DNA of 13,068 bases from Candidatus Brocadiaceae bacterium (GCA_003551785.1 PUNP01000887.1:1-13068); one strand, 5' to 3'; numbered from the stretch's first letter, positions 1-7,129 are shown. The notes: a model not told the origin generated them from the sequence alone. Numbers and translations are program-made.

Positions 1-152
1 CGGAGAGGAGAGAGGGGGAGGGGTGCAGGCGTGTAGCCGGTGAACATCGCTCCCGCCGCGCAAGGCGACGGGTGGCGGGGAAGAGAGGGGTGGGGCAGGT
101 GCGTAGCGGCTGAACATCGCTCCGGACACGCAAGGTGCCCGGTGGCGGAGAA
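1..152. repeat. G-rich tandem hairpin repeat, left copy (cut by the window edge)
   Basis: This stretch matches 2551-2702 at a constant offset of 2550 with about five mismatches (positions 102, 126, 130, 149, 151). It contains one B unit (about 31-100) and one A unit (about 101-152). Each unit has the constant block TGAACATCGCT, a GC-rich stem, a loop ending CAAG, the returning stem, and TGGCGG. Here the B stem is 52-59/65-72 and the A stem 122-129/135-142, each with one mismatch. The purine-rich linkers (GGAGAGGAGAGAGGGGGAGG) are strand-asymmetric. A reading frame is open through it into pfkA, but it is repeat DNA and I do not include it in the gene. Confidence 0.85.
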
Positions 153-168
153 GTCACTTGCCACGCTA

Positions 169-205
169 GGGGTATCCGGAGCGCTTCGCGTCGGCGGTCG
201 GGCTT
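169..205. repeat. Short dispersed repeat, GGGGTATCC family, copy 1
   Basis: GGGGTATCCGG is followed by a GC-rich imperfect dyad around CGCTTCGCG and ends in CGGCGGTCGGGCTT. Clear relatives lie at 5294-5355 and 5433-5468. All three copies sit directly against a gene end or start; this one ends 39 nt before the pfkA start. No coding potential is evident. Confidence 0.7.
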
Positions 206-232
206 GTAAGCAAGGAAAGCAACCAAATGTAT

Positions 233-237
233 GGAAG
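233..237 (+). promoter_or_regulatory. Ribosome binding site of pfkA
   Basis: GGAAG lies 6 nt before the ATG at 244 and decides the start. The open frame runs back to base 40 through repeat DNA. A second in-frame ATG at 250 would have a 12-nt spacing, which is less suitable. Confidence 0.6.
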
Positions 238-243
238 CAACCA

Positions 244-1593
244 ATGTATATGAGTAACGAACAGATCAGCGATTACAGTCAACTGGATTTTCAGATTCCG
301 GTTCTTGGCGAGCCGTCACTTGAGTCGCCTTTGCAGCATGCGGAATTTGTTGAAGAAGACAATCGGATATCTTATTTCCAGCAGCGGAAACATATTCAGG
401 TATGCCTTTCGGAGGGCCATGAATTACCGTCGTTTGAACCGGCCGGGCCGCGGCGGGAGATTTATCATGATCCTTCCTGGACCCGGGCTGCGATTGTTAC
501 TTGCGGCGGATTGTGTCCCGGGATCAACGATGTAATCAGAGCTTTGGTCAACACACTTTGGCATCGTTACGAGGTACGCACCATTTACGGCGTTCGTTTC
601 GGTTACCGCGGTTTGGTTGCCGAATCCCGTTTGTCCCCGATGCACTTGGATCCGGAGGTGGTGGATACCATTCACGAGAACGGCGGCTCCATTCTGGGCA
701 CTTCGCGGGGACAGCAGTCGAACGAAGAGATTTTACAGACGATTGTGCGGATGAAAATAAATCTTTTATTCACGATCGGCGGAGACGGCACTCAGCGGGC
801 GACCCGGGAGATTTCCGAGCTGGCTCAAGAGCGGGGGGTGCCCTTAAGTGTGATCGGAGTTCCGAAGACCATTGACAACGATTTAAATTTCATGGACCGG
901 ACTTTTGGTTTTGAAACCGCGGTTTACGCTGTCGGTCCGATTATCCGCAGTGCTCATATGGAAGCGAAAGGAGTGCATAACGGGATCGGTTTAGTCAAGC
1001 TTATGGGGCGGGCTTCCGGTTCTATCGCGGCCTGTTCATCGCTGGCTAACTCCGTGGCCAATTTTTGTCTGATCCCGGAGGTGCCCTTTGCTTTGACGGG
1101 AGAACATGGTTTATTGAAAGCGGTGGAACGGCGTTTGGCGATAAATGATCACGCGGTGATAGTAGTGGCGGAGGGGGCCGGCCAGGAGCTGTTCAAGGAA
1201 AACCAGGATGAACATGATGCTTCAGGCAATCCGCGGTTCAGGGATATCGGGGGGCTGCTTGAGGTTAAGCTGGATGAGTATCTTGACAGTAAGAATGTTG
1301 AACATGGTATTAAATATTTTGACCCTAGTTATATAATTCGTTCGGTGCCGGCCAATGGTACGGATGCGGTTTTTTGTCTGCATCTGGCTGAAAACGCAGT
1401 TCACGCGGCGATGGCGGGTAAAACCGGGATGGTCGTGGCGCACTGGCACGGCAACTTCATTCATGTACCGGTTGATTTGGCGGTCCGTGAGCGACGGCGG
1501 ATCAATCCGCGGGATCAACTTTGGCAGAGTGTGTTGGGAACAACCAGACAAAACGATTATTTCTTCAACCACAAGGATTTGTTTGAATCGTGA
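244..1593 (+). CDS. pfkA: Atypical (plant/trypanosome-like) ATP-dependent 6-phosphofructokinase
   Basis: Cytosolic glycolytic enzyme phosphorylating fructose 6-phosphate to fructose 1,6-bisphosphate; 449 aa from ATG 244. Seen: TCGGLCPG (86-93) at the start of the Rossmann-like core, GGDGT (179-183) in the phosphoryl-donor site, PKTIDND (207-213) with catalytic Asp211, and MGRASG (254-259) in the sugar-phosphate site. Known: the residue equivalent to E. coli Gly104 tells donor preference. Gly, as in GGDGT, goes with ATP, while true PPi enzymes have GGDDS. Lys208 replaces the Gly124 of E. coli PfkA, the combination found in plant and trypanosomal ATP-PFKs. The roughly 85-residue N-terminal extension and length also fit that group rather than the 320-aa E. 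coli type. The stop overlaps gmk by 4 nt, so the two are probably co-transcribed. PPi use is not excluded. Confidence 0.93.
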   Translation: MYMSNEQISDYSQLDFQIPVLGEPSLESPLQHAEFVEEDNRISYFQQRKHIQVCLSEGHELPSFEPAGPRREIYHDPSWTRAAIVTCGGLCPGINDVIRALVNTLWHRYEVRTIYGVRFGYRGLVAESRLSPMHLDPEVVDTIHENGGSILGTSRGQQSNEEILQTIVRMKINLLFTIGGDGTQRATREISELAQERGVPLSVIGVPKTIDNDLNFMDRTFGFETAVYAVGPIIRSAHMEAKGVHNGIGLVKLMGRASGSIAACSSLANSVANFCLIPEVPFALTGEHGLLKAVERRLAINDHAVIVVAEGAGQELFKENQDEHDASGNPRFRDIGGLLEVKLDEYLDSKNVEHGIKYFDPSYIIRSVPANGTDAVFCLHLAENAVHAAMAGKTGMVVAHWHGNFIHVPVDLAVRERRRINPRDQLWQSVLGTTRQNDYFFNHKDLFES

Positions 1594-2225
1594 ATAGTGC
1601 CGGGTCAGATTTCAAATACGGGGTCGCGCTGATAGTATCCGGGGTCAGCGGCAGCGGCAAGACCACGGCTTGTAAAATGCTTCTGGAAAGTGAGCCGAAC
1701 CTGTTTTTTTCCATTTCCTGCACGACCCGCGAACCGCGTCGGCAAGAGTTGAACGGCCGGGATTATTGGTTTATTGACGAGCAATCTTTCAGGGAGAAAG
1801 TCAGGGCGGGAGCATTTCTCGAGTATGCGGAAGTTCACGGTTCTTATTACGGAACGTTACGCGAGCAGGCGGTGAATAATTTAGCTGAGGGGCGCGACCT
1901 CCTGCTGGATGTGGATGTCGAAGGCGGGCGTCAGTTACGTCGAGCGGGGGCGGGTACTGATTTCGGAGGCTGTGCGGTGGATGTGTTTTTCGCGCCGCCC
2001 TCTTTGACCGAAGCGGAGCGTCGTCTGCGTCAGCGCGGAACCGAGGATGAACAGGTTCTGGCTCGTCGGCTCGGCAATGCTGCGGCTGAATTGGCGGCGT
2101 GGCGCGAGTATCGGTATTTGGTAGTCAATGAAGACTTGGAGCAGGCGGTGCAGGGGTTGCGTGCGATTTTGCACGCCTCACGTCAGCTTGTTTCAACCTA
2201 TCGGAAACCGCCCTGGGAAGATTGA
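1590..2225 (+). CDS. gmk: Guanylate kinase
   Basis: Converts GMP and ATP to GDP and ADP in the cytosol; 211 aa, the normal length. Seen: P-loop GVSGSGKTT (18-26), then the GMP-binding block SISCTTREPRRQELNGRDYW (41-60) with the S..TTR.PR..E..G.DY pattern, then the lid segment YAEVHGSYYGT (79-89) and LLDVDVEGG (105-113), where most family members read LD(I/V)D.QG. The start must lie before the P-loop. GTG at 1590 overlaps the pfkA stop (GTGA), with AAGGA 12 nt upstream; no in-frame ATG precedes the P-loop. The overlap implies translational coupling with pfkA. In many bacteria rpoZ and coaBC follow gmk; here a repeat-filled gap comes first. Confidence 0.95.
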   Translation: MNSAGSDFKYGVALIVSGVSGSGKTTACKMLLESEPNLFFSISCTTREPRRQELNGRDYWFIDEQSFREKVRAGAFLEYAEVHGSYYGTLREQAVNNLAEGRDLLLDVDVEGGRQLRRAGAGTDFGGCAVDVFFAPPSLTEAERRLRQRGTEDEQVLARRLGNAAAELAAWREYRYLVVNEDLEQAVQGLRAILHASRQLVSTYRKPPWED

Positions 2226-2382
2226 AAGAGAGTCTTTGTTGTTCGTTGATCGACGGGCATTGAAACCGATAGAGTCATGGTCGACAGAATTATTAAGTAA
2301 TAAAAATAAAAATGATTCTGCCGATAAAAAGAGTTGGCAGACGAAGTTTCTCCCTCGGGGTGCCAGGTGGCGTGCGAAGACC

Positions 2383-2403
2383 CCCGCCTGCTTGTCAGGC
2401 GGG
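2383..2403. terminator. Strong hairpin downstream of gmk
   Basis: CCCGCCTG and CAGGCGGG form a perfect 8-bp stem with a 5-nt loop (CTTGT). No T tract follows on the plus strand, so it is either a weak or factor-dependent terminator, an mRNA-stabilising hairpin, or a member of the local hairpin repeats. The preceding TCTCCCTCGGGGT (about 2349-2361) resembles the start of the repeat at 5284, which favours the repeat reading. Confidence 0.45.
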
Positions 2404-2481
2404 TGAATATGTTTAATGGCTAAAGCCGCGGGTGTCCCCCTTCCCTTCCTTCGTCTGTGGGGGGAAGAGAGAGAGAAGATA

Positions 2482-2500
2482 GGGGTGGGGTGGGGTGGGG
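2482..2500 (+). other. G-quadruplex motif, four G4 runs with single-T loops
   Basis: GGGGTGGGGTGGGGTGGGG is read directly here. Four runs of four G separated by one-nucleotide loops is the pattern known to give very stable parallel quadruplexes in vitro. It lies on the coding strand between gmk and coaBC, just before the hairpin repeat array, so it could form in DNA or in a read-through transcript. A role is inference; it may simply be an expanded part of the purine-rich repeat linker. Confidence 0.75.
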
Positions 2501-2503
2501 CAG

Positions 2504-2702
2504 GTGTGTAGCGGCTGAACATCGCTCCGGGCACACAAGGTGCCCGGTGGCGGAGAGGAGAGAGGGGGAGGGGTGCAGGCGTGTAGCCGGTGAACATCGC
2601 TCCCGCCGCGCAAGGCGACGGGTGGCGGGGAAGAGAGGGGTGGGGCAGGTGTGTAGCGGCTGAACATCGCTCCGGGCACACAAGGTGCCCGGTGGCGGGG
2701 GA
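2504..2702. repeat. G-rich tandem hairpin repeat, main array (units A-B-A)
   Basis: Three units of about 70-75 bp start at 2506, 2581 and 2651. A-unit stems are CCGGGCAC/GTGCCCGG at 2527-2534/2540-2547 and 2672-2679/2685-2692, both perfect. The B-unit stem is CCCGCCGC/GCGACGGG at 2602-2609/2615-2622 (7 of 8 paired). The flanks TGAACATCGCT and TGGCGG and the loop end CAAG stay constant while both stem arms change together. The last 152 bp repeat at the window start, so pfkA-gmk lies between direct repeats. The 2226-2748 gap holds no gene that I can support; open frames on both strands here are low-complexity translations of the repeat. Confidence 0.85.
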
Positions 2703-2737
2703 GAGACAGGGGTCAGCCGGAGTTCAAAATAAAATCT

Positions 2738-2744
2738 GGAGAAG
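2738..2744 (+). promoter_or_regulatory. Ribosome binding site of coaBC
   Basis: GGAGAAG lies 4 nt before ATG 2749 and decides the start. The frame is open back to 2590 only because it runs through the repeat array. Confidence 0.6.
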
Positions 2745-2748
2745 AACA

Positions 2749-4002
2749 ATGACCAGCGAGCGGACGACAGGCGGATCAACTCTGGAATCAGGAAAGAAGC
2801 CGGCGATTGCTCTTGGGGTAACCGGCTCGATTGCCGCCTATAAGAGCGTTGATCTGGTCAGTCGTTTACGGCGGGCCGGGGTTGATGTGCATGTGATCAT
2901 GACCGCCAACGCTGCCCGCCTGGTGGCGCCACTGACTTTTATGACGGTTTCGCGTAACCAGGTGGTGGAGAGTTTGTGGGATGTGCAGCGTTGGGAACCG
3001 CGGCACATAGAATTGGCCGAGCGGGTGGAGCTTTTCTTGATTGCGCCGGCCAGTGCCAATGTGATCGGGAAACTGGCTTGCGGTATAGCCGACGACGCGC
3101 TGTCCACTTTTGGATTGGCTCACCGGGGGCCGTTACTGGTGGCGCCGGCTATGAATCCGCGGATGTGGGGGCATCCGGCAGTCCGTGAAAATTGTCGGGT
3201 ATTAAATGGTCGCGGGGTTCGGTTTCTGGGGCCGGAAGCGGGGGCTGTGGTTTGTGAAGGTTCGGAAGAGCAGCCTGGCCGGATGAGCGAACCGGAAACA
3301 ATTTGCAATTCGGTTCTGGCCAGCTTACAGATGCTGGACAATCCGACTGCCGCTGTTTCGCCTCGGCGGATCGTGGTTACTGCCGGGCCCACCCGCGAGC
3401 CTTTGGATCCGGTTCGTTTCATTGCCAACCGTTCTTCCGGCCGGATGGGATATGCTTTGGCGGAGTGTGCCTTGGCGGCCGGGCATGAAGTGGTCTTGAT
3501 CAGCGGTCCCGCTGCCGTTCCACCGCCCCTGGGGTGTGGTTTAGTTAGAGTGGAAACGGCTGAGGAAATGGCTCAGGCGGTCAGGCGCGAGTTCGAGACG
3601 GCCGATGTCTTGCTGATGGCGGCTGCCGTAGCCGATTATCGTCCCTCTGTTAAAGCCGGGCAAAAGATCAAGAAAACAGAGAACAGTGCGGCTCCGGGGT
3701 ATTCTCTCTCCCTGGTTCCGAACGAGGATATTTTAGCCGAACTGTCCGTGGTCAAGCGTGATTCCCAGACCTTGGTCGGGTTTGCGGCGGAAACCGAGAA
3801 TCTCGAAGCTAACGCGGCGGCCAAGCTGGAAAAGAAAAAACTGGATTGGCTGGTAGCCAACGATGTTTCCCGGGGGGATGTAGGTTTTGAGAGTGAACAA
3901 AACGAAGTGATTCTTTACGAGTCGAGTGGTCAGCGGGAGGTGATACCGAAGATGAATAAATTGGCGGTGGCAGCTCGGATTATCAATCGTGTGCTCGCTT
4001 GA
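2749..4002 (+). CDS. coaBC: Bifunctional phosphopantothenoylcysteine decarboxylase / phosphopantothenate-cysteine ligase
   Basis: Two consecutive steps of coenzyme A synthesis in one 417-aa cytosolic protein. The N-terminal FMN-dependent CoaC half has GVTGSIAAYKS (23-33), active-site His86 (EPRHIE), PASANVIGKLA (100-110), PAMNPRMW (133-140) with Asn136, and Cys169 before EGSEEQPGRM. Against E. coli Dfp (His75, Asn125, Cys158) all three are shifted by exactly 11 residues, so the catalytic set is complete. The C-terminal CoaB half has ANRSSGRMG (226-234), AAAVADYRP (291-299) and Lys306 in QKIKK. Asn227 and Lys306 match E. coli Asn210 and Lys289 with a constant shift of 17. Only 43 nt separate it from the AI-2E gene, so they are probably co-transcribed. 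Start set by GGAGAAG. Confidence 0.96.
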   Translation: MTSERTTGGSTLESGKKPAIALGVTGSIAAYKSVDLVSRLRRAGVDVHVIMTANAARLVAPLTFMTVSRNQVVESLWDVQRWEPRHIELAERVELFLIAPASANVIGKLACGIADDALSTFGLAHRGPLLVAPAMNPRMWGHPAVRENCRVLNGRGVRFLGPEAGAVVCEGSEEQPGRMSEPETICNSVLASLQMLDNPTAAVSPRRIVVTAGPTREPLDPVRFIANRSSGRMGYALAECALAAGHEVVLISGPAAVPPPLGCGLVRVETAEEMAQAVRREFETADVLLMAAAVADYRPSVKAGQKIKKTENSAAPGYSLSLVPNEDILAELSVVKRDSQTLVGFAAETENLEANAAAKLEKKKLDWLVANDVSRGDVGFESEQNEVILYESSGQREVIPKMNKLAVAARIINRVLA

Positions 4003-4031
4003 AAGAACATCCGCTGTCCGAATCTAGAACT

Positions 4032-4037
4032 GGGGAG
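4032..4037 (+). promoter_or_regulatory. Ribosome binding site of the AI-2E family gene
   Basis: GGGGAG, followed by AA, lies 8 nt before ATG 4046 in the 43-nt gap after coaBC, supporting this start and a coaBC-linked transcript. Confidence 0.6.
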
Positions 4038-4045
4038 AATCCTGT

Positions 4046-5155
4046 ATGAAGATATTCATTGATTGGTTTAAGCGCCGTTTTTCCGACCCTCAAATTGCGG
4101 TATTGGCGGGTTTTTTGCTGGCCGGCGCAGTTTTAGTGTTCTGGATCGGCAATATTCTGGCGCCGATTTTCGCGGCAGTTATCATTGCTTATCTCTTGGA
4201 AGGCTTGGTCCGCATCCTGGAACGCCGGTCAGTGCCTCGGAAATACGCAATCTGGATGGTCTATTTTCCTTTTCTGATTTTCTTCTTCGCTTCGCTCCTG
4301 GTCCTGCTTCCTTTGCTTTATCGGCAAATCGTGCAGTTGATTCAGCAGTTGCCGGCGATCATTTCCTGGGGGAAAGAGGAGTTGACGGCGCTGCCGGAAC
4401 GATATCCTGATTTGGTTTCGATGGAGCAGATTAGTCAGTTGATGAATACTTTGCAGACCCGGCTGGCGGAGTACAGCGAAACGATTATCAGCTTCTCCCT
4501 GGCTTCGCTTAGAGGGATTGCCAGTTTTTTTGTCTACTTGATCATTGTGCCGTTGATGGTTTTTTTCATGATCAAGGACAAAGAAAAAATTCTCAACTGG
4601 TTTTCCCGTTTTTCCCCTTCGGAGAATCGGCTTGCGATTACGGTCTGGCATAAAGTGGACAGGCAGATCGGGAATTATGTCCGAGGCAAATTTATTGAAA
4701 TAATTATCGTGTGGGGCAGTACCAGTGTGGCTTTTTCGCTGCTTGGTCTGCAGGCAGCGGTGTTATTTGGATTATTTGTGGGTTTATCAGTGCTGATTCC
4801 CTATGTCGGGGCGGCGGTGATGACCTTTCCAATCGCTGTCATGGCTTATTTCCAGTGGGAATTCAGTGCTGATTTCCTTTATGTAATGATCGCTTACGGG
4901 GTTATTCAGTTGATTGACGGTAATATTCTGGCTACTTTTCTCTTTTCCGAAGTGGTCGATCTTCATCCTTTGGCGATTCTGGTCGCGGTGATAGTGTGCG
5001 GCGGGCTGTGGGGGTTCTGGGGGATCTTTTTCGCTATTCCTCTGGCCACGATGATAGAAGCGGTTATCCAGGCCTGGCCCGGGGATTATGAACAGCGGCA
5101 GGAGGAGGGAGCGGAGCCGGAAGACAAACAGCAGCCCAGCGGCCCAGCAGGTTGA
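4046..5155 (+). CDS. AI-2E / PerM-family inner-membrane transporter
   Basis: A 369-aa polytopic membrane protein of the AI-2E transporter family (PF01594). Hydrophobic segments are visible at about 17-35, 38-55, 68-91, 150-176, 217-237, 238-268, 276-300 and 308-340, about eight helices, with a soluble stretch (about 93-148) between the third and fourth, as usual for the family. Conserved motifs: YVRGKFIE (211-218), IPYVGA (251-256), and DGNILATFLFSEVVDLHPLA (291-310) followed by a Gly-rich WGFWGIFFAIPLA. The acidic, Gln/Pro-rich tail (346-369) is probably cytoplasmic. The family name comes from E. coli TqsA, an autoinducer-2 exporter; other members act in Na+/H+ exchange or are uncharacterised, so the substrate here cannot be read from sequence. 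Nothing nearby suggests quorum sensing. Confidence 0.92.
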   Translation: MKIFIDWFKRRFSDPQIAVLAGFLLAGAVLVFWIGNILAPIFAAVIIAYLLEGLVRILERRSVPRKYAIWMVYFPFLIFFFASLLVLLPLLYRQIVQLIQQLPAIISWGKEELTALPERYPDLVSMEQISQLMNTLQTRLAEYSETIISFSLASLRGIASFFVYLIIVPLMVFFMIKDKEKILNWFSRFSPSENRLAITVWHKVDRQIGNYVRGKFIEIIIVWGSTSVAFSLLGLQAAVLFGLFVGLSVLIPYVGAAVMTFPIAVMAYFQWEFSADFLYVMIAYGVIQLIDGNILATFLFSEVVDLHPLAILVAVIVCGGLWGFWGIFFAIPLATMIEAVIQAWPGDYEQRQEEGAEPEDKQQPSGPAG

Positions 5156-5214
5156 CGGCTGTTCTGATCCCGTCTTGTATGAGACTTCGCATTTTTATAG
5201 CCACAAGAAATTTA

Positions 5215-5243
5215 TCCAGCCATTTAGCTTGTAAGTGGCTGGA
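5215..5243. terminator. Inverted repeat downstream of the AI-2E gene
   Basis: TCCAGCCA and TGGCTGGA form a perfect 8-bp stem with a 13-nt loop, 60 nt past the AI-2E stop. It is followed by A-rich CACAAAAAGACACAAAAA rather than a T tract, so it is an uncertain terminator on the plus strand. Read from the minus strand, the T-rich sequence precedes the stem. Confidence 0.4.
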
Positions 5244-5293
5244 CACAAAAAGACACAAAAATCAGGATCGTATTTTTCACAAGTCTCTCCCTC

Positions 5294-5355
5294 GGGGTAT
5301 CCGGGCGACAGTACAACGGGCATCCCTGCCCGTAAAGAGCCCGGCGGTCGGGCTT
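5294..5355. repeat. Short dispersed repeat, GGGGTATCC family, copy 2, with an extra hairpin
   Basis: GGGGTATCCGGGCG begins the copy and CCCGGCGGTCGGGCTT ends it. The middle carries about 25 bp absent from the other copies, including a perfect hairpin ACGGGCA/TGCCCGT at 5316-5322/5327-5333 with loop TCCC. The 5156-5466 stretch holds only this copy, the inverted repeat at 5215 and the copy at 5433; I see no gene in it. Confidence 0.65.
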
Positions 5356-5432
5356 ATGTGAAACACGGTTTTTCGTTCGTCGTTGCCTTCAAGATTCAAA
5401 ATTTCGGGATTAGAACCGATGTAGTTTCTCTC

Positions 5433-5468
5433 GGGGTATCCGGGCCGCTTCGCGCCGGTGGTTGGGCT
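5433..5468. repeat. Short dispersed repeat, GGGGTATCC family, copy 3
   Basis: GGGGTATCCGGGCCGCTTCG, then CGCCGGTGGTTGGGCT. It matches copy 1 with a few substitutions and has the same imperfect dyad around CCGCTTCGCG. The TAG stop of the minus-strand BNR gene (5467-5469) lies at the last bases of the repeat, so the repeat may have landed at the gene's very end or supplied its stop. Confidence 0.65.
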
Positions 5469-7129
5469 AGTAATCTGCAACCTTGAAAACGCGCAGCATT
5501 GTCGGCTCCGGCCACGGCCTTGAAACAGGTCTGTCGCGATTGCCGCCTCCATGCTCCCAGCGCAGCACGTATCGTACTCCTTCTTTCGTTTCTTTCGGCC
5601 ACTCTAAATAAGGCCCTATAATGTTTACCTTCATGCGGCCACTGTCCGGCCGCCCCGGCCTGGCTGCGACTTCAAAATCCAACTCCGGATATCTCATTAC
5701 CTCTTCCCACTCGGGCGTCTGCCTGGTCTGGGATTTTGAGAGGTCATCGGTCCGTCTTATCGGCTCAAGCGATTCCTCATCCAGTATAATCAGCTCCTCA
5801 CCGCCGTGGCGAGTCCAGACTATATGCTCCAAAACCCCCTCATCAGCCTGTGATGCCGAACCGGTCCTGACCACCCAGGGCAAAGCTCCGCCACCGGAAT
5901 AATGCCATCTGAAATCCCAGTCGGTGGCCTGCACGCGCCGCCACCGGTCATCTTCAAACCGGGCGTTGTAAATCTGGCTGTATCCATTCTCATCAAACTT
6001 GTGATAGGAGATTACGGGCCGCTCCTCGGAATCAAAACCCAACCCGCCCGTGGTCATGTTGCTTATACCATCGCCTACGCCGGCATCCGGATCAAAAACC
6101 ACTCCCTCCGTCTCAACCGTTATGGGCAGCTCTATGGGCTCGCCGCCGGCGGTTTCCCAGTTGCGCATGTCTTCGCTGCGGGCATATGACGGGGAATGAT
6201 TGGTCGCATTGCAGCCCGTGTTACGCCAACACCATACCACGTGCCAGTTCCCATCCTCTCTAAGGCGCGGGAAACCATAGGCATTCATGCGTCCCTGACC
6301 GTCGAAAAACGGGCCGTCATGCGCTCTTTCTCAGCTTCGCCTATCAGGGTCATAAATATTGTATACGTGGTTTCCGGCACCGCTTCTTCCGTCACGATAC
6401 TCGAAATAAAGTTCCTCATCCGATCCCAGCAGAAAAGTCGGGTAATCCGGTAGTTCCGATTCCGATACCATGTAGAGACGCTCGAACTCCTCAATACAAT
6501 GCGGCTTCTTAGACCGGTAATAAATCTTCCGCGGCGGAGATGGCGGTCCTCTCCGCAAGTCTCTCCTGTAGGCACACATATGTATGTACCCATCGCGATC
6601 CAGGGCAAGGGCAAAATTGGCATGGCCTCCCGTGGCCCAGCCCATCTGCACGGGAAACCTGTGATAAGACCAGTCTGAAGATCCCAGCTCCCGCTGGGCA
6701 AGCCTTATGTAACGATCGTCATCATAATACCCCACATACTGCACTCCGTCGCGGGTGAGAAGCCTCGGCGTGCCTATCCGATGCACCGACCAGGCCGGGC
6801 CGACATCTATCTGCTCTACAACAGCCTCATAAGACTCAGAAAAATCCTCCGGAATAAGGCTGACATCTCGTGACTTCATCAGTGTAATATCCTGTTGATC
6901 ATTGCCTGCTTTCACGTAGTATATTCCCAGGTCCTCGTGTTTAACGTCGGAAATCAGTCGGCCGGGGTTCCCTCGCAGATCTCCGTCTCTGCCCTCAGCA
7001 AGGGCTCCTGCCGGCTCCTACCCGCGAATCAATACCGTCAAGTTCCAGCGCATGAGGCGTTTTATATTTCTCAGCATATAAGTGCCCTGTGAAACCGACG
7101 GAAACTAAAAACAGACATACACCGCACAT
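5467..7129 (-). pseudogene. Decayed secreted BNR_4-type (sialidase-fold, glycan-associated) protein
   Basis: The main frame runs from about 7017 down to 5467, interrupted by one TGA at 6331-6333. Both sides of the stop are in the same frame and read as one BNR_4-like beta-propeller protein. Upstream are VGPAWSVHRIGTPRLLTRDG and VYNIYDPDRRS; after the stop come ERAHDGPFFDGQGRMNAYGF and VISYHKFDENGYSQIYNARF, ending PWPEPTMLRVFKV. Relatives usually have Trp at the stop position (DP....W), so TGG to TGA is the simple explanation. At the 5' end ATG 7129 starts MCGVCLFLVSVGFTGHLYA, a plausible signal peptide, but that frame stops at 6995-6997. The main frame is reached only by a frame change around 6960-7040. 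Known: such proteins are common in polysaccharide-degrading PVC bacteria; the substrate is unknown. Sequencing error is the main alternative to decay. GTG 6915 or ATG 6879 could start a shortened product. Confidence 0.7.

Noticed and set aside
40..243. Extension of pfkA to the first in-frame start near base 40
   Set aside because: The extra 68 codons translate the G-rich repeat (also present at 2551-2702), while GGAAG correctly precedes ATG 244.
1..2702. CRISPR array
   Set aside because: Units of about 70 bp are contiguous and repeat along their whole length, with no unique 30-40 bp spacers and no cas genes nearby.
2193..2779. Pro/Ser/Arg-rich open frames on the minus strand between gmk and coaBC
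   Set aside because: They are translations of the tandem repeat, giving the same short peptide phrases repeatedly, without ribosome binding sites; the open frames follow from the base bias.
4046..5155. Quorum-sensing locus based on the AI-2E family name
   Set aside because: Family members have diverse or unknown substrates, and no luxS, lsr or sensor gene is in the window.
6331..6333. Selenocysteine or UGA-to-Trp recoding at the BNR stop
   Set aside because: No SECIS-like hairpin directly after the TGA, the position suits Trp rather than Cys, and neighbouring genes end in TGA.
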